A stretch of DNA of 64,000 nucleotides, taken from NCBI RefSeq assembly GCF_030812255.1, contig NZ_JAUSSH010000001.1:640481-704480 (forward strand). Direction: 5' to 3'. The notes beneath the pieces are model-generated. The model was not told where the DNA came from. It saw only the letters and a list, made by a program, of their open reading frames with translations, and searched no databases. Source of the DNA: Paeniglutamicibacter psychrophenolicus (GTDB taxonomy: Bacteria; Actinomycetota; Actinomycetes; Actinomycetales; Micrococcaceae). The translations under genes and the position numbers were made by a program. Positions 1 through 8,764 of this stretch are shown here, in pieces. Positions within the stretch are counted from its first letter, which is position 1, and every line of letters starts with the position of its first letter.

Positions 1-592
1 CGCCTACTACCTGATCATGCCCTCGGAGGTCTCCTCCAACCTGGCGAAGTTCGACGGCGTGCGCTTCGGCACCCGCGTGCTTCCCACCCAGGGTCCGCTG
101 ACCATCGAACGCGTCATGGGCGCAACCCGTGCCGCGGGCTTCGGCGACGAGGTCAAGCGCCGCATCATCCTGGGCACCTACGCGCTGAGCGCAGGCTACT
201 ACGACGCCTACTACGGCTCGGCACAGAAGGTCCGCACGCTGATCCAGCGCGACTTCGACGCCGCATTCGCGCAGGCCGACGTGCTGATCTCCCCGACCAG
301 CCCGACCGTCGCCTTCGAGCTGGGCTCGAAGACCGACGACCCGCTGGCGATGTACCTCAACGACGTGGCCACCATCCCCGCCAACATGGCCGGGATCCCG
401 GGCATCACCGTGCCCGGCGGCCTGTCGCAGGGCCTGCCGGTCGGCATCCAGTTCCTGGCCCCGGCACGCGAGGATGCCCGCCTGTACCGTGCCGGAGCGG
501 CACTTGAGAAACTGCTGGAAGACAAGTGGGGCGGCCGTCTGCTGGATTCGGCCCCCGAACTGTCCGCCGCCACCACCGGAGGGGTTGCCTAA
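1..592 (+). CDS. gatA: Aspartyl/glutamyl-tRNA amidotransferase subunit A, C-terminal part
   Basis: Partial gene: the reading frame is open from base 2 and only the last ~196 residues are present. The protein starts here with [20 protein letters not shown], a signature of the GatA core, followed by the segment [15 protein letters not shown] and the [10 protein letters not shown] motif typical of amidase-family enzymes. GatA is the glutaminase subunit of the GatCAB complex, which converts Glu-tRNA(Gln) and Asp-tRNA(Asn) to the amide forms. The Ser-cisSer-Lys catalytic triad lies upstream, outside the window. Its stop is one base before the gatB start, so the two are translated from one mRNA. 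Identification is firm. Confidence 0.95.
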   Translation, partial: AYYLIMPSEVSSNLAKFDGVRFGTRVLPTQGPLTIERVMGATRAAGFGDEVKRRIILGTYALSAGYYDAYYGSAQKVRTLIQRDFDAAFAQADVLISPTSPTVAFELGSKTDDPLAMYLNDVATIPANMAGIPGITVPGGLSQGLPVGIQFLAPAREDARLYRAGAALEKLLEDKWGGRLLDSAPELSAATTGGVA

Positions 593-593
593 C

Positions 594-2108
594 ATGGCCA
601 TGCACCAAGAAGAACTTGTCGACTTCGATGTCGCCCTGGAAAAGTACGACCCGGTGTTGGGCTTCGAGGTCCACGTCGAGCTGAACACCAAGACCAAGAT
701 GTTCTCCTCCGCACCGAACGTTTTCGGCGATGTGCCCAACACCAACGTCACCCCGGTGTGCCTGGGCCTGCCCGGCGTACTGCCGGTGGTCAACAAGACC
801 GCGGTGGAATACGCGATCATGATCGGCCTGGCGCTGAACTGCAAGATCGCCGAGCGGTGCGGTTTCGCCCGGAAGAACTACTTCTACCCGGACACCCCGA
901 AGAACTTCCAGACCTCGCAGTACGACGACCCGATCGCGTACGACGGCTGGATCGACATCGAGCTGTCCGACGGCGAGGTCTTCCGCGTGGAGATCGAGCG
1001 CGCGCACATGGAAGAGGACGCCGGAAAGCTCACCCACATGGGCGGGTCCACCGGCCGCATCCAGGGCGCCGACTACTCGCTGGTCGACTACAACCGTTCC
1101 GGCGTGCCGCTGGTCGAGATCGTCACCAAGACCATCGAGGGTGCCGGCAAGCGCGCCCCCGAGCTGGCCAAGGCCTACGTCGCGGCGATCCGCGAAATCG
1201 TCAAGGCCCTGGATGTCTCGGACGCGAAGATGGAGCGCGGCAACGTGCGTTGCGACGCCAACGTCTCGCTGATGCCCAAGGGCGCGGAGAAGTTCGGCAC
1301 CCGCACCGAGACCAAGAACGTGAACTCGCTGCGCGCCGTCGAGCACGCGGTGCGCTTCGAGATCGAGCGCCACGCTGCGGTGTTGAACTCGGGGGCTGCC
1401 ATCGTGCAGGAAACCCGCCACTGGCACGAGGACACCCGCACCACGACCTCGGGCCGCCCGAAGTCCGACGCGGACGACTACCGCTACTTCCCGGAGCCGG
1501 ACCTGGTTCCCGTGGTGACCACCGTCGAGTGGATCGAGGAGCTGCGCGCCCGCCTGCCCGAGCCGCCGGCCGAGCGCCGCAAGCGCCTGCAGGCCGACTG
1601 GGGCTACTCGGACGCCGAGTTCCGCGACGTCGTCAACGCCGGTGTCACCGAGCAGATCGAGGAAACCATTGCCGCGGGCACGACCGCAGCGGTGGCCCGC
1701 AAGTGGTGGATGGGCGAGATCGCCCGCCTGGCCAAGAACGCCGACAAGGACGTTGCCGACCTGGGCGTCACCTCGGCAACGATCGTCGAGCTGAACTCGC
1801 TGATCGAGTCCAAGAAGATCAACGACAAGATCGCCCGCCAGGTGCTCGAGTTCGTGGTTGCCGGCGAGGGAACCCCGTCCGAGGTCGTGGAGAAGCGCTC
1901 GCTGGCGGTCGTCAACGACGACTCGGCCTTGGGTGCCGCGATCGACGCCGCCATGGAGGCCATGCCCGACGTGGTCGCCAAGGTCAAGGGCGGCAAGCTC
2001 CAGGCCATCGGTGCGCTGATGGGCCCGGTCATGAAGGCCACGCGCGGACAGGCCGACGCCGGCCGCGTGCGCGAGCTGGTGCTTCAGAAGCTGGGCATCG
2101 AGGGCTAG
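594..2108 (+). CDS. gatB: Aspartyl/glutamyl-tRNA amidotransferase subunit B
   Basis: A 504-residue protein of normal GatB length. It carries the GFEVHVELNTKTKMFS motif near residues 22-38, the KNYFYPDTPKNFQTSQYDDP region and the ENPDDYRYFPEPDLVP-type segment (here DADDYRYFPEPDLVPV), all diagnostic of GatB. The last ~150 residues form the helical YqeY-like tail that contacts tRNA. GatB binds the misacylated tRNA, phosphorylates it with ATP and receives ammonia from GatA. The ATG at 594 was chosen because GGAGGGG at 578-584 precedes it and it follows the gatA stop directly. A strong hairpin ends the operon. Confidence 0.97.
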   Translation: MAMHQEELVDFDVALEKYDPVLGFEVHVELNTKTKMFSSAPNVFGDVPNTNVTPVCLGLPGVLPVVNKTAVEYAIMIGLALNCKIAERCGFARKNYFYPDTPKNFQTSQYDDPIAYDGWIDIELSDGEVFRVEIERAHMEEDAGKLTHMGGSTGRIQGADYSLVDYNRSGVPLVEIVTKTIEGAGKRAPELAKAYVAAIREIVKALDVSDAKMERGNVRCDANVSLMPKGAEKFGTRTETKNVNSLRAVEHAVRFEIERHAAVLNSGAAIVQETRHWHEDTRTTTSGRPKSDADDYRYFPEPDLVPVVTTVEWIEELRARLPEPPAERRKRLQADWGYSDAEFRDVVNAGVTEQIEETIAAGTTAAVARKWWMGEIARLAKNADKDVADLGVTSATIVELNSLIESKKINDKIARQVLEFVVAGEGTPSEVVEKRSLAVVNDDSALGAAIDAAMEAMPDVVAKVKGGKLQAIGALMGPVMKATRGQADAGRVRELVLQKLGIEG

Positions 2109-2133
2109 GTCCCCGTTTTCCGCTGGAGACGGC

Positions 2134-2175
2134 GTCGAGCCCCGGTCACCCACTGTGTGGGAGCCGGGGCTCGAC
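2134..2175. terminator. Bidirectional hairpin between gatB and the HNH gene
   Basis: Perfect 12-bp inverted repeat, GTCGAGCCCCGG at 2134-2145 and CCGGGGCTCGAC at 2164-2175, with an 18-base loop. There is no long T-tract. It lies between two convergent genes and probably ends transcription from both sides. Confidence 0.65.
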
Positions 2176-2232
2176 CTCGTTAAGGGTGGCTTTCGCCGCA
2201 TGGACGGCCTGGGCGCAGAACGGCTGTTGGAC

Positions 2233-4059
2233 TCAGAACAGCGGCGGGTTGCTGTTGAACTGCCGCCAGTAGGTGTTGCGTCGTGGTCGTTGTTCGGGGT
2301 CCATGAATTTGGGCAAGATGACGGAGAAGAGCCCGTCGGCATCCCGGACCACGTCGATGAGTCCGGTGTGCTTGGCATGATCGTGGTTCGAGCAAAACGG
2401 TCTGCCCTCGTCGATTTTGGTGGATCCGCCCTTGGCCCATTCGTCCTCATGGTCGATCTCGCAGTGCTCCGGCGGCACGGTGCACCCCGGGAAGATGCAC
2501 CCGCCGTAGACGGCGAGGATTGTCTTGCGCATGTAGTCGGGGAAGTAGCGCTGCTCGGTGCCCAGATCCAGGATCCGGCTTTCCCCGTTCATTGTGATCG
2601 GGATCGCCCCGCCAATGCACAGGGCATGCCTGAGTTCGGCCGGGTTGTATTTTTGCCCGTGCAGCGTGAGCCCGGATTGCGCCACCCGACCCTCGAGCTC
2701 GGCCAGCGTCGTGATGATGAATATTTCCGGTGAAGGAAGCCCCGCCGTCCTGGTTCCCTTGGGTGGGCGGCCACTGGACTTGAGCAGATTCATCAAACCC
2801 TGGAGATGCCGCTGCGGTGGAGTGAGGCCGTCGGAGCCGTATTCGGTGTTGTTCATGGCTTCCAGGATGTTGGCTTCGGAGGGAGCCGGGTCCAGGGTGA
2901 GCTTGTCTGCCTCGACGGGGTCGGTCAGCGGGAGGCCCGTAGCTGTATCAACCAGGAAGTCGGGGAAGTCCGGAGTCGAGGGTGCCGTGCCGGCTTGCGT
3001 GCCGTTTCCGTCCTCGGGGGTGGCCGCATCTGATTCGTTGGAACCGTTGGAACTGTTGGAACTGTTGGAACTGTTGGAACTGTTGGAACCGGTGGAACCG
3101 TTGGAAGTATTGGAGGCCTCGGCACCGTTCCAAAGATCCCGTGCCTGCTGGAGCAATTTGTCGCGGTCCCCGGCCTTGGTGCGCGGGTTGTCCATTTGGG
3201 CGAAGAGCGCAAGGAGGGTCTCGGCATCGGCCGCCCGGACGCGCAGCAGGAACTCTGCGATCCCGGCGTTGGTACCGCGGTAGAACGCGCCAAGCTTGGC
3301 GCGCAACACTTCCTCGGAAGGTTCCTTGACGCCGCCGGCGAGCTCGACCCCGAGGGCGCTGAACAACTTGTTGGTGCTGCGGGGGTCTTCTTCCCGCACG
3401 GAGTCGGCCACCTGGGCCTCGAGCCGGGCGGCAAGCTCCTCGGCGTTCGGATACTGCTTGATATCCGGGTGCAACCGCTCCAGCTTCTTGGCGGCCTCGG
3501 CAAGCTGGTCCGGTGAGGCCTGGCCGCCCGCGAGTGCCTCGGCCAGCAACGGGAATTGTGGAGGCTGCTCGATGCCATGGACATCGGTGTGCGGGAAGAA
3601 TCGGGTGGCGGCCTGCACTCGGTCGCGGGCCTCAATGAAGCCGATGCGGAAGGTGCGCTGCAGGAACTCGGTGGTGTCCTTGAAGGTGGGCCGACCCTTC
3701 GGCGGGGTGGCGGGGCCTTCGGGCACATCGATGGTTCCCTCGATGTAAGCGTCCGGGTCCGCGAGGCACCGGTTGATCCCGACGAGGGTGTCCTCGGGCA
3801 GCTCGTGGACCAGGGTGCGCTGCGCCAGGTCGGTGGCCGAGAGCTGGGCGAATCCGGTGGCGCGGTGGGTGCGTTCGACCACCTGGACAAAGTATGCCGC
3901 CTCCGTGGGGGAGCTGGTGTGCTCGGCGATGCGCGGCCCGAGTTCCTCGAGGGCCAACGCCAGTGCGGTGTAGGCGCGCAGCTCATCGTCCGGGGTCACT
4001 GGGTACCTCGGATCCTCACGATCGTTCGTGAGCAGGGCGATGGCTGCTGCTGTGGTCAT
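2233..4059 (-). CDS. DUF222 / HNH endonuclease domain protein
   Basis: A 608-residue protein. The N-terminal ~200 residues and a middle block match the DUF222 family pattern (alpha-helical, ELPEDTLVGINRCLADPD region). The C-terminus has an HNH nuclease core with paired cysteines and histidines: CIFPGCTVPPEHCEIDH, then W-x-x-GG and FCSNHDHAKH. Such proteins occur in many paralogous copies in actinobacteria; their targets are unknown and some may be remnants of selfish elements. A Ser/Asn/Gly-rich linker of about 30 residues separates the halves and is encoded by 9-bp tandem repeats at 3037-3114. The ATG at 4059 is the natural start. Convergent with gatB. Confidence 0.85.
   Translation of the reverse strand: MTTAAAIALLTNDREDPRYPVTPDDELRAYTALALALEELGPRIAEHTSSPTEAAYFVQVVERTHRATGFAQLSATDLAQRTLVHELPEDTLVGINRCLADPDAYIEGTIDVPEGPATPPKGRPTFKDTTEFLQRTFRIGFIEARDRVQAATRFFPHTDVHGIEQPPQFPLLAEALAGGQASPDQLAEAAKKLERLHPDIKQYPNAEELAARLEAQVADSVREEDPRSTNKLFSALGVELAGGVKEPSEEVLRAKLGAFYRGTNAGIAEFLLRVRAADAETLLALFAQMDNPRTKAGDRDKLLQQARDLWNGAEASNTSNGSTGSNSSNSSNSSNSSNGSNESDAATPEDGNGTQAGTAPSTPDFPDFLVDTATGLPLTDPVEADKLTLDPAPSEANILEAMNNTEYGSDGLTPPQRHLQGLMNLLKSSGRPPKGTRTAGLPSPEIFIITTLAELEGRVAQSGLTLHGQKYNPAELRHALCIGGAIPITMNGESRILDLGTEQRYFPDYMRKTILAVYGGCIFPGCTVPPEHCEIDHEDEWAKGGSTKIDEGRPFCSNHDHAKHTGLIDVVRDADGLFSVILPKFMDPEQRPRRNTYWRQFNSNPPLF
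3037..3114. repeat. 9-bp tandem repeat inside the HNH gene
   Basis: About eight head-to-tail copies of GTTGGAACT/C, four of them identical (3046-3081), followed by a degenerate copy. On the coding (minus) strand each unit adds three residues (Ser-Asn-Ser type) to the linker between DUF222 and HNH domains. Units are in frame, so copy-number change would alter linker length without breaking the gene. Confidence 0.9.
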
Positions 4060-4131
4060 GGTTCAAGCATGCGCCCCCGGATGCGGCGGCGGGAGGGGGT
4101 GCGCGGGGATGTGGATAACGTGGGCCGGGTC

Positions 4132-4160
4132 TTGACAGGCAAGCGACCACTTGCCTTAAT
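4132..4160 (+). promoter_or_regulatory. Promoter with overlapping ArsR-type operator
   Basis: TTGACA at 4132-4137 and CTTAAT at 4155-4160 are spaced by 17 bases. A perfect 7-bp inverted repeat, AGGCAAG (4137-4143) and CTTGCCT (4150-4156), fills the spacer. This is a typical arrangement for autorepression by the ArsR protein encoded immediately downstream. The predicted transcription start falls at about 4167-4168, on the GTG used as start codon, suggesting a leaderless message. Confidence 0.6.
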
Positions 4161-4167
4161 GGTGGGT

Positions 4168-4587
4168 GTGGAGGAGCTGTTGAAGGCGTTGGCGGACCCG
4201 ACCCGGGCGGTGATCCTGGACGAGCTGGTGGAACACACCGGCCAGACGCTCTTTGAGATCTGCAACCGGTTGTCGTCGCGGCATGGCATCAACCCCAGCC
4301 GGCAGGCGATCTCGCAGCACCTTGCGGTGCTCGAGGCGGCGGGGCTGGTGCGCAGCGAGCGCTCGGGGCGTTACAAGTTCCACTACGTGGACACCGCGCC
4401 GTTGCGTGCGATCACGGAGCGCTGGCCGGACACCGAGGCGCAGGACTCCACAAGGGAAGCCGACGGACTCGGCAGCACCACGGACCCGGACGCGCCGCGC
4501 CCGGGCGCATTGCCGGCATCGAAAGGGAAAAACCATGAGGATCAATCTTGCCAGCGTGCTGGTCAGCAACCAGGCCAAGGCGCTTGA
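4168..4587 (+). CDS. ArsR-family transcriptional regulator
   Basis: A 139-residue winged-helix regulator. It starts MEELLKALADPTRAVILDEL, the usual opening of small ArsR repressors, and has the recognition helix region NPSRQAISQHLAVLEAAGLV followed by the wing RSERSGRYKFHYVD. No ArsR metal-binding CxC motif is visible, so it may sense something other than a metal. The GTG at 4168 was preferred over the ATG at 4159 because that ATG lies within the -10 hexamer. The tail (residues ~95-139) is unconserved and overlaps the next gene by 53 bases, so the three genes to 5841 form one operon, probably under its control. Confidence 0.82.
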   Translation: MEELLKALADPTRAVILDELVEHTGQTLFEICNRLSSRHGINPSRQAISQHLAVLEAAGLVRSERSGRYKFHYVDTAPLRAITERWPDTEAQDSTREADGLGSTTDPDAPRPGALPASKGKNHEDQSCQRAGQQPGQGA

Positions 4588-4936
4588 GTTCTACACCACC
4601 AAGCTGGGGTTCGTGAAGAAGAACGACGTGCCGATGGGGGAGTTCTCCTGGCTGACGGTCGTCTCGCCGGAGGACCCGGATGGGGTGGAGCTGGTGCTGG
4701 AACCGGACAGCCACCCGGCGGTGCGGCCCTTCCTCGACGCGCTGGTGGCCGACGGAATCCCGTTCACCTCCTTCGCCGTCACCAACGTGCAGGCGGAATA
4801 CGAGCGGCTGGTGGGCCTGGGTGTGCAGTTCACCCAGCCGCCGACCGCGATGGGGCCGGTGACCACCGCAGTGTTCGATGACACCTGCGGGAACCTGATC
4901 CAGATCGCCGCGATGGTCCAGGCACCGGGGGAATGA
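4535..4936 (+). CDS. VOC-superfamily (glyoxalase/bleomycin resistance) protein
   Basis: 133 residues, one vicinal-oxygen-chelate unit with two beta-alpha-beta-beta-beta modules. It opens MRINLASVLVSNQAKALEFY, as in glyoxalase-like proteins paired with ArsR regulators, and ends with the D-x-x-GN-x-IQI motif (DDTCGNLIQIAAM). Metal ligands are not all obvious (a Glu in GVELVLEPD is one candidate). It starts inside the 3' end of the ArsR gene and overlaps the next gene by ATGA at 4933-4936. Substrate unknown; may detoxify a reactive compound or bind a drug. Confidence 0.8.
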   Translation: MRINLASVLVSNQAKALEFYTTKLGFVKKNDVPMGEFSWLTVVSPEDPDGVELVLEPDSHPAVRPFLDALVADGIPFTSFAVTNVQAEYERLVGLGVQFTQPPTAMGPVTTAVFDDTCGNLIQIAAMVQAPGE

Positions 4937-5841
4937 CCCCCACGCCCGTGCCTGCTGCCGACGTGGCCGTCGATCCGGCACTGGTGCGGGCCCTGTTGCG
5001 CGCCCAGCACCCGGACCTGGCCCGGCTGGAACTTCGGTTCGCCGACGACGGCTGGGACAACGTGATCTACCGGCTGGGGACCGAGCTCGCGGTGCGGCTG
5101 CCGCGCCGGGACGTTGCCCATGCGCTGCTGCTCAACGAGGTGCGCTGGCTCCCGTTCCTGGCGCCGCGGCTGCCGCTGCCGGTCCCGGTGCCGCTGCACC
5201 GCGGCAGGCCGGGAGAGGGCTACCCGTACCACTGGGCGGTGGTGCCGTGGCTGCCCGGTTCCAGCGCGGCCTCGGTGGGCGTGCAGGTGCGCGACGGGTA
5301 CGCCGGGGAACTGGCCACGTTCTTCCGGGCGTTGCATGTGCCGGCCCCGGCCGATGCCCCGCGCAACCCGGTGCGCGGGGTTCCGCTGCGGGACCGGGAC
5401 CAGGCGCTGCGCGGGCGGCTGGAGGCGGTGGAGGAGCCCGAGCGCGCGGCACTGCTGGACATCTGGGAGCGGGGGCTCGCCGAGGTCCCGCACGCCGGGC
5501 CGCGCTTGTGGCTGCACGGGGATCCGCACCCGCACAACATGCTGGTGCGCGATGCCGCGGGCACCGGGAAGTCCCGGCTGTGCGCGGTCATCGACTTCGG
5601 CGACCTGACCGCCGGGGACCCGGCCAGCGACTTGGCCGTGGCGTGGCTGCACTTCAGCGCATCTGCGCGCGCGGAGTTCCGACGGCAGCTGGAGAATCAT
5701 GGGCTCTATTCGCCGGGCACCTGGGAACGGGCCCGGGCCTGGGCGGTGAACTACGCGGTGCTCATGGCCGCGCTGCCGGTGGGAGATCCCCTGCATGGCG
5801 TGGGGGTCCATGGCATCGGGCAGCTGCTGGCCGAGGCCTAA
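4933..5841 (+). CDS. Aminoglycoside phosphotransferase-family kinase
   Basis: 302 residues with the APH/choline-kinase fold. The catalytic loop LHGDPHPHNMLV (HGDxxxxN) is near residue 195 and the metal-binding DFGD follows in CAVIDFGDLTAGDPASDLAV. The N-lobe has the NVIYRLGTELAVRLPRR segment that carries the ATP-binding lysine/arginine region. Such enzymes phosphorylate aminoglycosides, macrolides or small metabolites; the target cannot be read from the sequence. It overlaps the VOC gene by four bases and shares its promoter, so a drug- or toxin-inactivation operon is plausible. It ends in a four-base convergent overlap with the next gene. Confidence 0.82.
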   Translation: MTPTPVPAADVAVDPALVRALLRAQHPDLARLELRFADDGWDNVIYRLGTELAVRLPRRDVAHALLLNEVRWLPFLAPRLPLPVPVPLHRGRPGEGYPYHWAVVPWLPGSSAASVGVQVRDGYAGELATFFRALHVPAPADAPRNPVRGVPLRDRDQALRGRLEAVEEPERAALLDIWERGLAEVPHAGPRLWLHGDPHPHNMLVRDAAGTGKSRLCAVIDFGDLTAGDPASDLAVAWLHFSASARAEFRRQLENHGLYSPGTWERARAWAVNYAVLMAALPVGDPLHGVGVHGIGQLLAEA

Positions 5842-6515
5842 GGCGGGCCGAGGGACATGGTTCCGATCGGATCGACCCGGGACCGAGACGGCTTCTCGAT
5901 CTCGGCGCGCACGCGGGGCTTTCCGGCCATGAGCCGGCGCAGGTCCCACCGGGAATGCGCGGAAAAGTAACCGGGCGGGAAGAAGTCACCGGTCATGCCG
6001 GCGAGCAGGGCCAGTTGGTGCCCGGCACAGGCGAGCGCGCCCGGGACAGAGTCGTCGAATTGGGACACCAGCACCACATGCACGATGGCACACAGCGGAA
6101 CGCCGAGCACCGCGGCCATGATCCATCCGCCGGCGACGCTGCGGCCGGCATACATGGTGGCGAGGTGGCTGGCCCTTGGCGTGGCCGAGTTGACCCGGCG
6201 CCAGAGATACAGGCCCAACCCCGTCGACAACACGGAGGCAGGGACCAGCCACGGCAGGGCGCCCGGCAGCGCATCGGAGGTGACCACGTTGACGAGTGCG
6301 GCCCGGGCCAGGGTGATGCCCAGCCCCACCGGAACACTTGCGGCACCGCGCCGGGCGCCGAGGTTTTGCGCCGTGGAGCGTAGGGCCGAGCCCGCCTCGG
6401 CCGGGACCGCAGCCGACGTACGGGGATCCAGCCAGCAAGCCAGCTCGTGTCGTGGCGGTTGGGCGAATCCCGGTTCCGGTTGCCATGCGGAGGCCTGCGG
6501 CGTCGGGTCGTCCAT
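5838..6515 (-). CDS. Hypothetical membrane protein
   Basis: 225 residues, not recognised. A hydrophilic N-terminus of ~55 residues precedes about four hydrophobic segments: GAASVPVGLGITLARAALV, ALPWLVPASVLSTGLGLYLW, GGWIMAAVLGVPLCAIVHVV and ALACAGHQLALLAGMTG. The C-terminus is basic and cytoplasmic-looking. The ATG at 6515 follows AGGAG. Its stop overlaps that of the phosphotransferase gene on the other strand. No motif suggests a function. Confidence 0.65.
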   Translation of the reverse strand: MDDPTPQASAWQPEPGFAQPPRHELACWLDPRTSAAVPAEAGSALRSTAQNLGARRGAASVPVGLGITLARAALVNVVTSDALPGALPWLVPASVLSTGLGLYLWRRVNSATPRASHLATMYAGRSVAGGWIMAAVLGVPLCAIVHVVLVSQFDDSVPGALACAGHQLALLAGMTGDFFPPGYFSAHSRWDLRRLMAGKPRVRAEIEKPSRSRVDPIGTMSLGPP

Positions 6516-6607
6516 GCGCGGTTCTCCTGGAAGCTTGCCCCGGTTGGTCGCCTGGCCGCAGCAGGAAATCGACGGAACGACCTTCCGTGGGAGGGGCCGC
6601 GTCGGGA

Positions 6608-7537
6608 TCAGGCCGTGGGTCCCGGAACCGCGTCGCCGGTGAGCTCGGCCATGGCCTGGCCCATGGCGGTGGCCACCAGCTGCACGCTGCGCCGGTGCAT
6701 GGATTCGGGCCGCGCCAGCAGGTCGATGCGCCGGCGGTTGGCGATGCCCTCGAGCCGGCGCAGCACCACGTTCTCGCCCAGCGCGGCGCCGGCGGTGTAG
6801 CGCGGAATGATGCCGATGACGTCCCCGGCGGCGACCAGGGCGGCGACCGTGGCGTAGTCGTTGACGCGGTGGATGATGTCGGGGGCCGAGCCGGCGACCG
6901 CGCTGATGGCGCCGAGCACATCGGCCGGGGAGAACCCCTCGCGGCTGACCACCCAGTGCTCGCCGACCAAATCCGCCGGGCGCAGCGTGTCCCTCGCCGC
7001 CAGCCGGTGGCCGGCAGGCAGGGCGATGTCCAGGGGCTCGTGCGCGAGCGGGGTGACGACGACCCGCTCGGCGGGCCAGTGCGGGGTGTGGTCCATGCGG
7101 TGGGCCAGGACCAGGTCGTAGCGGGCGGTCAGCGCCGGAAAATCCTGCTGGGCCACGTCCTCGTCGAAGAACCGCGGCGCGGGGGAGCCCGGGGCGGTGA
7201 GCTTGCCCAGCAGCGGGGCGAAGAGCACCTGGCCCACGGAGTGGAACCCGGCCACGGAGACCGGGGCGGCGGTGCTCTCCTGGAACTCGCCGATCGCGGC
7301 CCGTGCCGCGGCCAGCGAGGAGACCACCGTGGCGCCGGCGGCCGCCAGCACCTGACCGGCCTCGGTGAGCACCAGGTTCCGGCCCTCCTTGCGGGTCAGC
7401 GGGACCTGGATGTTGCGCTGGAGCAGGGCCAGCTGCTGGGAGACGGCCGAGGGCGTGACATACATGGCGCGGGCCACGGCCTTGACCGAGCCGAGGTCGC
7501 CGAGTTCGCGCAGGATCTGCAACTGGTGGACTTCCAT
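6608..7537 (-). CDS. LysR-family transcriptional regulator
   Basis: 309 residues. The N-terminus has the LysR helix-turn-helix (LGSVKAVARAMYVTPSAVSQQLALLQ, about residues 14-39) followed by the substrate-binding domain typical of the family. The start MEVHQLQILREL at 7537 fits LysR proteins; an in-frame ATG 33 bases upstream lies in the operator region and is less likely. It is divergent from tdh-kbl, and by the usual LysR arrangement probably controls that operon, with threonine or glycine related co-inducer as an inference only. Confidence 0.88.
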   Translation of the reverse strand: MEVHQLQILRELGDLGSVKAVARAMYVTPSAVSQQLALLQRNIQVPLTRKEGRNLVLTEAGQVLAAAGATVVSSLAAARAAIGEFQESTAAPVSVAGFHSVGQVLFAPLLGKLTAPGSPAPRFFDEDVAQQDFPALTARYDLVLAHRMDHTPHWPAERVVVTPLAHEPLDIALPAGHRLAARDTLRPADLVGEHWVVSREGFSPADVLGAISAVAGSAPDIIHRVNDYATVAALVAAGDVIGIIPRYTAGAALGENVVLRRLEGIANRRRIDLLARPESMHRRSVQLVATAMGQAMAELTGDAVPGPTA

Positions 7538-7541
7538 GTAG

Positions 7542-7563
7542 TCAATCCTAATTCGTTGATTGA
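7542..7563. promoter_or_regulatory. Possible LysR binding site
   Basis: Inverted repeat TCAATC (7542-7547) and GATTGA (7558-7563) separated by ten bases, lying just upstream of the LysR start codon in the divergent tdh promoter region. Size and position fit a LysR box; no experiment is implied. Confidence 0.35.
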
Positions 7564-7667
7564 GAAACATGCGTATCTTCTAAGGTGTCTATGTCGGGTG
7601 CGAGATGCCAGACTGGAGGCGAATCGTCCATGAACGCGCGCCAGGCGGCGCAATTGAGGAGCCATCG

Positions 7668-8714
7668 ATGAAGGCACTGTACAAGTCCGGACCGCACGCC
7701 GGATTCGAGCTGGTTGACCGCCCCGAGCCCGTGGCCGGCGACCGCGACGTGAAGATCCGCGTGATGACCGCAGGCATCTGCGGCACCGACCTGCACATCC
7801 AGGCCTACGACGACGCCGCCAAGGCCATGATCAAGGCCCCGATGATCCCGGGCCACGAGTTCTACGGCGAGGTCGTCGAGGTGGGCGACGAAGTCACCGA
7901 CGTGAAGATCGGCGACCGCGTTTCCGGCGAGGGCCACGTGGTCTGCGGCATGTGCCGCAACTGCCGCGCGGGCCGGCGCCAGATGTGCATCAACACCGTC
8001 TCGGTCGGCGTGCAGCGCGACGGCGCCTTCGCCGAATTCGTCGTCATTCCCGAGACCAACGTCTGGGTCCACCGCGACCCCTCGATCACCCCGGAACTCG
8101 GCGCGATCTTCGACCCGTTCGGCAACGCCGTGCACACCGCGCTGTCCTTCCCGCTGGTCGGCGAGGACGTGCTGATCACCGGTGCCGGGCCCATCGGCCT
8201 GATGGCCATCGCCGTGGCCCGCCACGCGGGTGCCCGCAAGATCGCCATCACCGACGTCTCCCCGCAGCGCCTGGAACTGGCCCGCGGCATGGGCGTGGAC
8301 CTGGCCATCGACGTCTCGGCGACCCGCATCAAGGACGCCCAGCGCGAACTGGGCATGCGCGAGGGCTTCGACTTCGGCATGGAAATGTCCGGCCACCCCA
8401 CGGCGCTGCCGGAAATGATCGAGAACATGAACCACGGCGGGCACATCTCCATGCTTGGCCTGCCCTCCAGCTCCATCGACATCGACTGGGGCAAGGTCGT
8501 CACCCACATGCTCACGCTCAAGGGCATCTACGGCCGCGAGATGTTCGAAACCTGGTACGCAATGAGCGCCATGCTCACCTCCAACCCGGTGCTGCGCGAG
8601 CGCGTCGCCTCCGTGGTCACCGACTACCTGCCGGCCACGGACTGGGAAGCCGGCTTCGACGCCGCGCGCTCCGGCCACGGCGGCAAGGTCGTCTTGGACT
8701 GGACCGTCTTCTAG
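7668..8714 (+). CDS. tdh: L-threonine 3-dehydrogenase
   Basis: 348 residues, zinc-dependent medium-chain dehydrogenase of the Tdh subfamily. The catalytic zinc region is [11 protein letters not shown] with the later [12 protein letters not shown]; the structural zinc cysteines are in [15 protein letters not shown]; the NAD-binding loop is [14 protein letters not shown]. It oxidises L-threonine to 2-amino-3-ketobutyrate with NAD. Directly followed by kbl, whose product takes the next step, which makes the substrate assignment strong. GAGGAG precedes the ATG at 7668. Confidence 0.95.
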   Translation: MKALYKSGPHAGFELVDRPEPVAGDRDVKIRVMTAGICGTDLHIQAYDDAAKAMIKAPMIPGHEFYGEVVEVGDEVTDVKIGDRVSGEGHVVCGMCRNCRAGRRQMCINTVSVGVQRDGAFAEFVVIPETNVWVHRDPSITPELGAIFDPFGNAVHTALSFPLVGEDVLITGAGPIGLMAIAVARHAGARKIAITDVSPQRLELARGMGVDLAIDVSATRIKDAQRELGMREGFDFGMEMSGHPTALPEMIENMNHGGHISMLGLPSSSIDIDWGKVVTHMLTLKGIYGREMFETWYAMSAMLTSNPVLRERVASVVTDYLPATDWEAGFDAARSGHGGKVVLDWTVF

Positions 8715-8764
8715 ACTTTCCCCCAAGCATCTTCCACATTCCCGCGACCTTTAGGAGAAGCCCC

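Noticed and set aside
405..2450. 681-codon open frame antisense to gatB
   Set aside because: High-GC codon bias keeps the opposite strand open; no family motif, and gatB is certain on the other strand.
3037..3114. CRISPR-like repeat
   Set aside because: Units are 9 bp, contiguous without spacers, and in frame inside a gene.
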